A stretch of 6,631 bases of DNA, taken from positions 1-6,631 of the forward strand of contig VGKM01000063.1 of NCBI GenBank assembly GCA_016867005.1, in the 5' to 3' direction. The translations under genes and the position numbers were made by a program. Position 1 is the first letter of the stretch. Every line of letters begins with the position of its first letter. The DNA is from Candidatus Omnitrophota bacterium (GTDB lineage: Bacteria; Omnitrophota; Gorgyraeia; Gygaellales; Profunditerraquicolaceae). The notes beneath the pieces are model-generated. The model was not told the DNA's origin, made no database searches, and saw only the letters and a program-made list of their open reading frames with translations. Of this stretch, positions 5,530-6,631 are shown in pieces.

Positions 5530-6631
5530 TAAAGTTCTCATCGCTAATCGTGGAGAGATCGCCTTAAGAGTTATCCGGGCTTGCAGGGAGCTTGGGATAC
5601 GGACTGTTGCGGTTTATTCCGAAGCTGATAAAGATTCCATGCATGTGCGCTTTGCCGATGAGGCGATTTGTATCGGCAAGCCCAAGAGCTCGGAAAGCTA
5701 CCTTAATATCCCGGCAATTATCAGCGCCGCTGAAATAGCGGACGTTGACGCTGTTCACCCCGGGTACGGATTTCTATCGGAGCGGGCGCATTTTGCCGAA
5801 ATCTGCGAGTCATGCAAGATAACCTTTATTGGTCCTCCGCCTTTAGCTATAACCAAAATGGGCGATAAATCAGTTGCCAAGGATACGATGAAGCAGGCAA
5901 AAGTTCCTACGGTGCCGGGAAGCGACGGCGTAGTAAAGAACGAGCAGGACGCGATCAAGATAGCGGAAAAAATTGACTATCCCGTAATGATAAAAGCTTC
6001 AGCCGGAGGCGGCGGCAAGGGCATGCGTATCGCTCACAACCGTCCGAGCCTGGTTTCCAATTTACAGACCGCGCAAACCGAAGCCCAGGCCGCTTTTGGC
6101 AATAATGAGGTCTATATTGAAAAGTATATCGACGGAGCGCGGCATATTGAGGTGCAGATTTTGGCAGACAAGTTTGGCAATACCATTCACCTTAGAGAGC
6201 GCGAATGTTCAATCCAGAGGAGGCACCAGAAATTGATCGAAGAGACGCCCTCTCCGGCCATAAACAAAAAAACAAGAGAGAAAATGGGCGAAGCTGCAAT
6301 AAAAGCAGCCAAGGCAGTCGGCTACCATAGCGCCGGGACAGTTGAGTTCATTTTTGATAAAGACGGCAATTTCTATTTTATGGAGATGAACACACGCATC
6401 CAAGTCGAGCATCCCATTACGGAATTAATCACAGGCGTTGATTTAGTCAAAGAGCAAATCCGCGTTGCCGCAGGGGAAAAGTTAAAAATTACCCAAAAAG
6501 ATATTACCTGTAGCGGCCACGCTATTGAATGCCGGATTAATGCCGAAGACCCGGATAATAATTTCATGCCCTCACCAGGCAAGGTTACGTTTTATCATCC
6601 ATCGGGAGGTTTGGGCGTGCGCGTTGATTCA
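5522..6631 (+). CDS. accC: Biotin carboxylase, N-terminal 370 residues (3' truncated by window)
   Basis: This enzyme carboxylates biotin on a carrier protein using ATP and bicarbonate. The frame starts MFNKVLIANRGEIALRVIRA, typical of the family, and stays open to the window end. About 80 of the usual 450 or so residues are missing. Visible are HPGYGFLSE, the ATP-grasp lysine at 158 and glycine loop GGGGKGM (162-168), CSIQRRHQK with His235 and Lys237, and MEMNTRIQVEHP with Glu288, Asn290 and Arg292, the metal and catalytic residues. The ATG lies inside the end of the Sua5 gene (8-base overlap) with only a weak GAGAG before it, so translation is probably coupled. The carrier gene accB, often just upstream, is not there. 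The subunit could therefore serve acetyl-CoA carboxylase or a two-subunit pyruvate carboxylase (PycA); the visible part does not decide. Confidence 0.93.
   Translation, partial: MFNKVLIANRGEIALRVIRACRELGIRTVAVYSEADKDSMHVRFADEAICIGKPKSSESYLNIPAIISAAEIADVDAVHPGYGFLSERAHFAEICESCKITFIGPPPLAITKMGDKSVAKDTMKQAKVPTVPGSDGVVKNEQDAIKIAEKIDYPVMIKASAGGGGKGMRIAHNRPSLVSNLQTAQTEAQAAFGNNEVYIEKYIDGARHIEVQILADKFGNTIHLRERECSIQRRHQKLIEETPSPAINKKTREKMGEAAIKAAKAVGYHSAGTVEFIFDKDGNFYFMEMNTRIQVEHPITELITGVDLVKEQIRVAAGEKLKITQKDITCSGHAIECRINAEDPDNNFMPSPGKVTFYHPSGGLGVRVDS

Overview
The window is bacterial, with compact same-strand genes, Shine-Dalgarno sites, sigma70-like promoters and an intrinsic terminator. The host cannot be named from this sequence alone. 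A GTP-type PEP carboxykinase, a long (296-residue) SAICAR synthase, a two-domain Sua5 and two DUF2294 proteins would fit an uncultured anaerobic lineage such as Omnitrophota, but that is only a guess.

The window has two unlike halves. The left edge (1 to about 680) is AT-rich, about 36% GC by hand count over 181-660. It holds the 3' end of an unidentified gene and a stand-alone DUF4062 protein that overlaps it by 14 bases. This looks like the end of an accessory, possibly defence-related, module. A 196-base gene-free stretch follows, with a 16-base perfect palindrome and a promoter-like sequence.

The right part (874 to the end) is about 49% GC in a sampled stretch and looks like a housekeeping chromosome. 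Its order is DUF2294/MpsC-family protein, a leader with its own promoter and a strong terminator hairpin, GTP-PEP carboxykinase, SAICAR synthase (purC), a second and divergent DUF2294 protein, Sua5-type threonylcarbamoyl-AMP synthase, and a biotin carboxylase cut off by the window end. From the carboxykinase onward the genes are 1, 11 and 16 bases apart, and the last pair overlaps by 8 bases, so they probably form one operon. The terminator lies inside the leader, just before the carboxykinase, so it could attenuate the whole operon.

The most interesting reading is that this mixed set shares inorganic carbon. The carboxykinase releases or fixes CO2. Sua5 and biotin carboxylase consume bicarbonate. 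SAICAR synthase acts on the product of a purine-pathway carboxylation. DUF2294 is the MpsC family, whose staphylococcal namesake is encoded with the MpsAB inorganic-carbon uptake system. This is inference, but it gives testable predictions.
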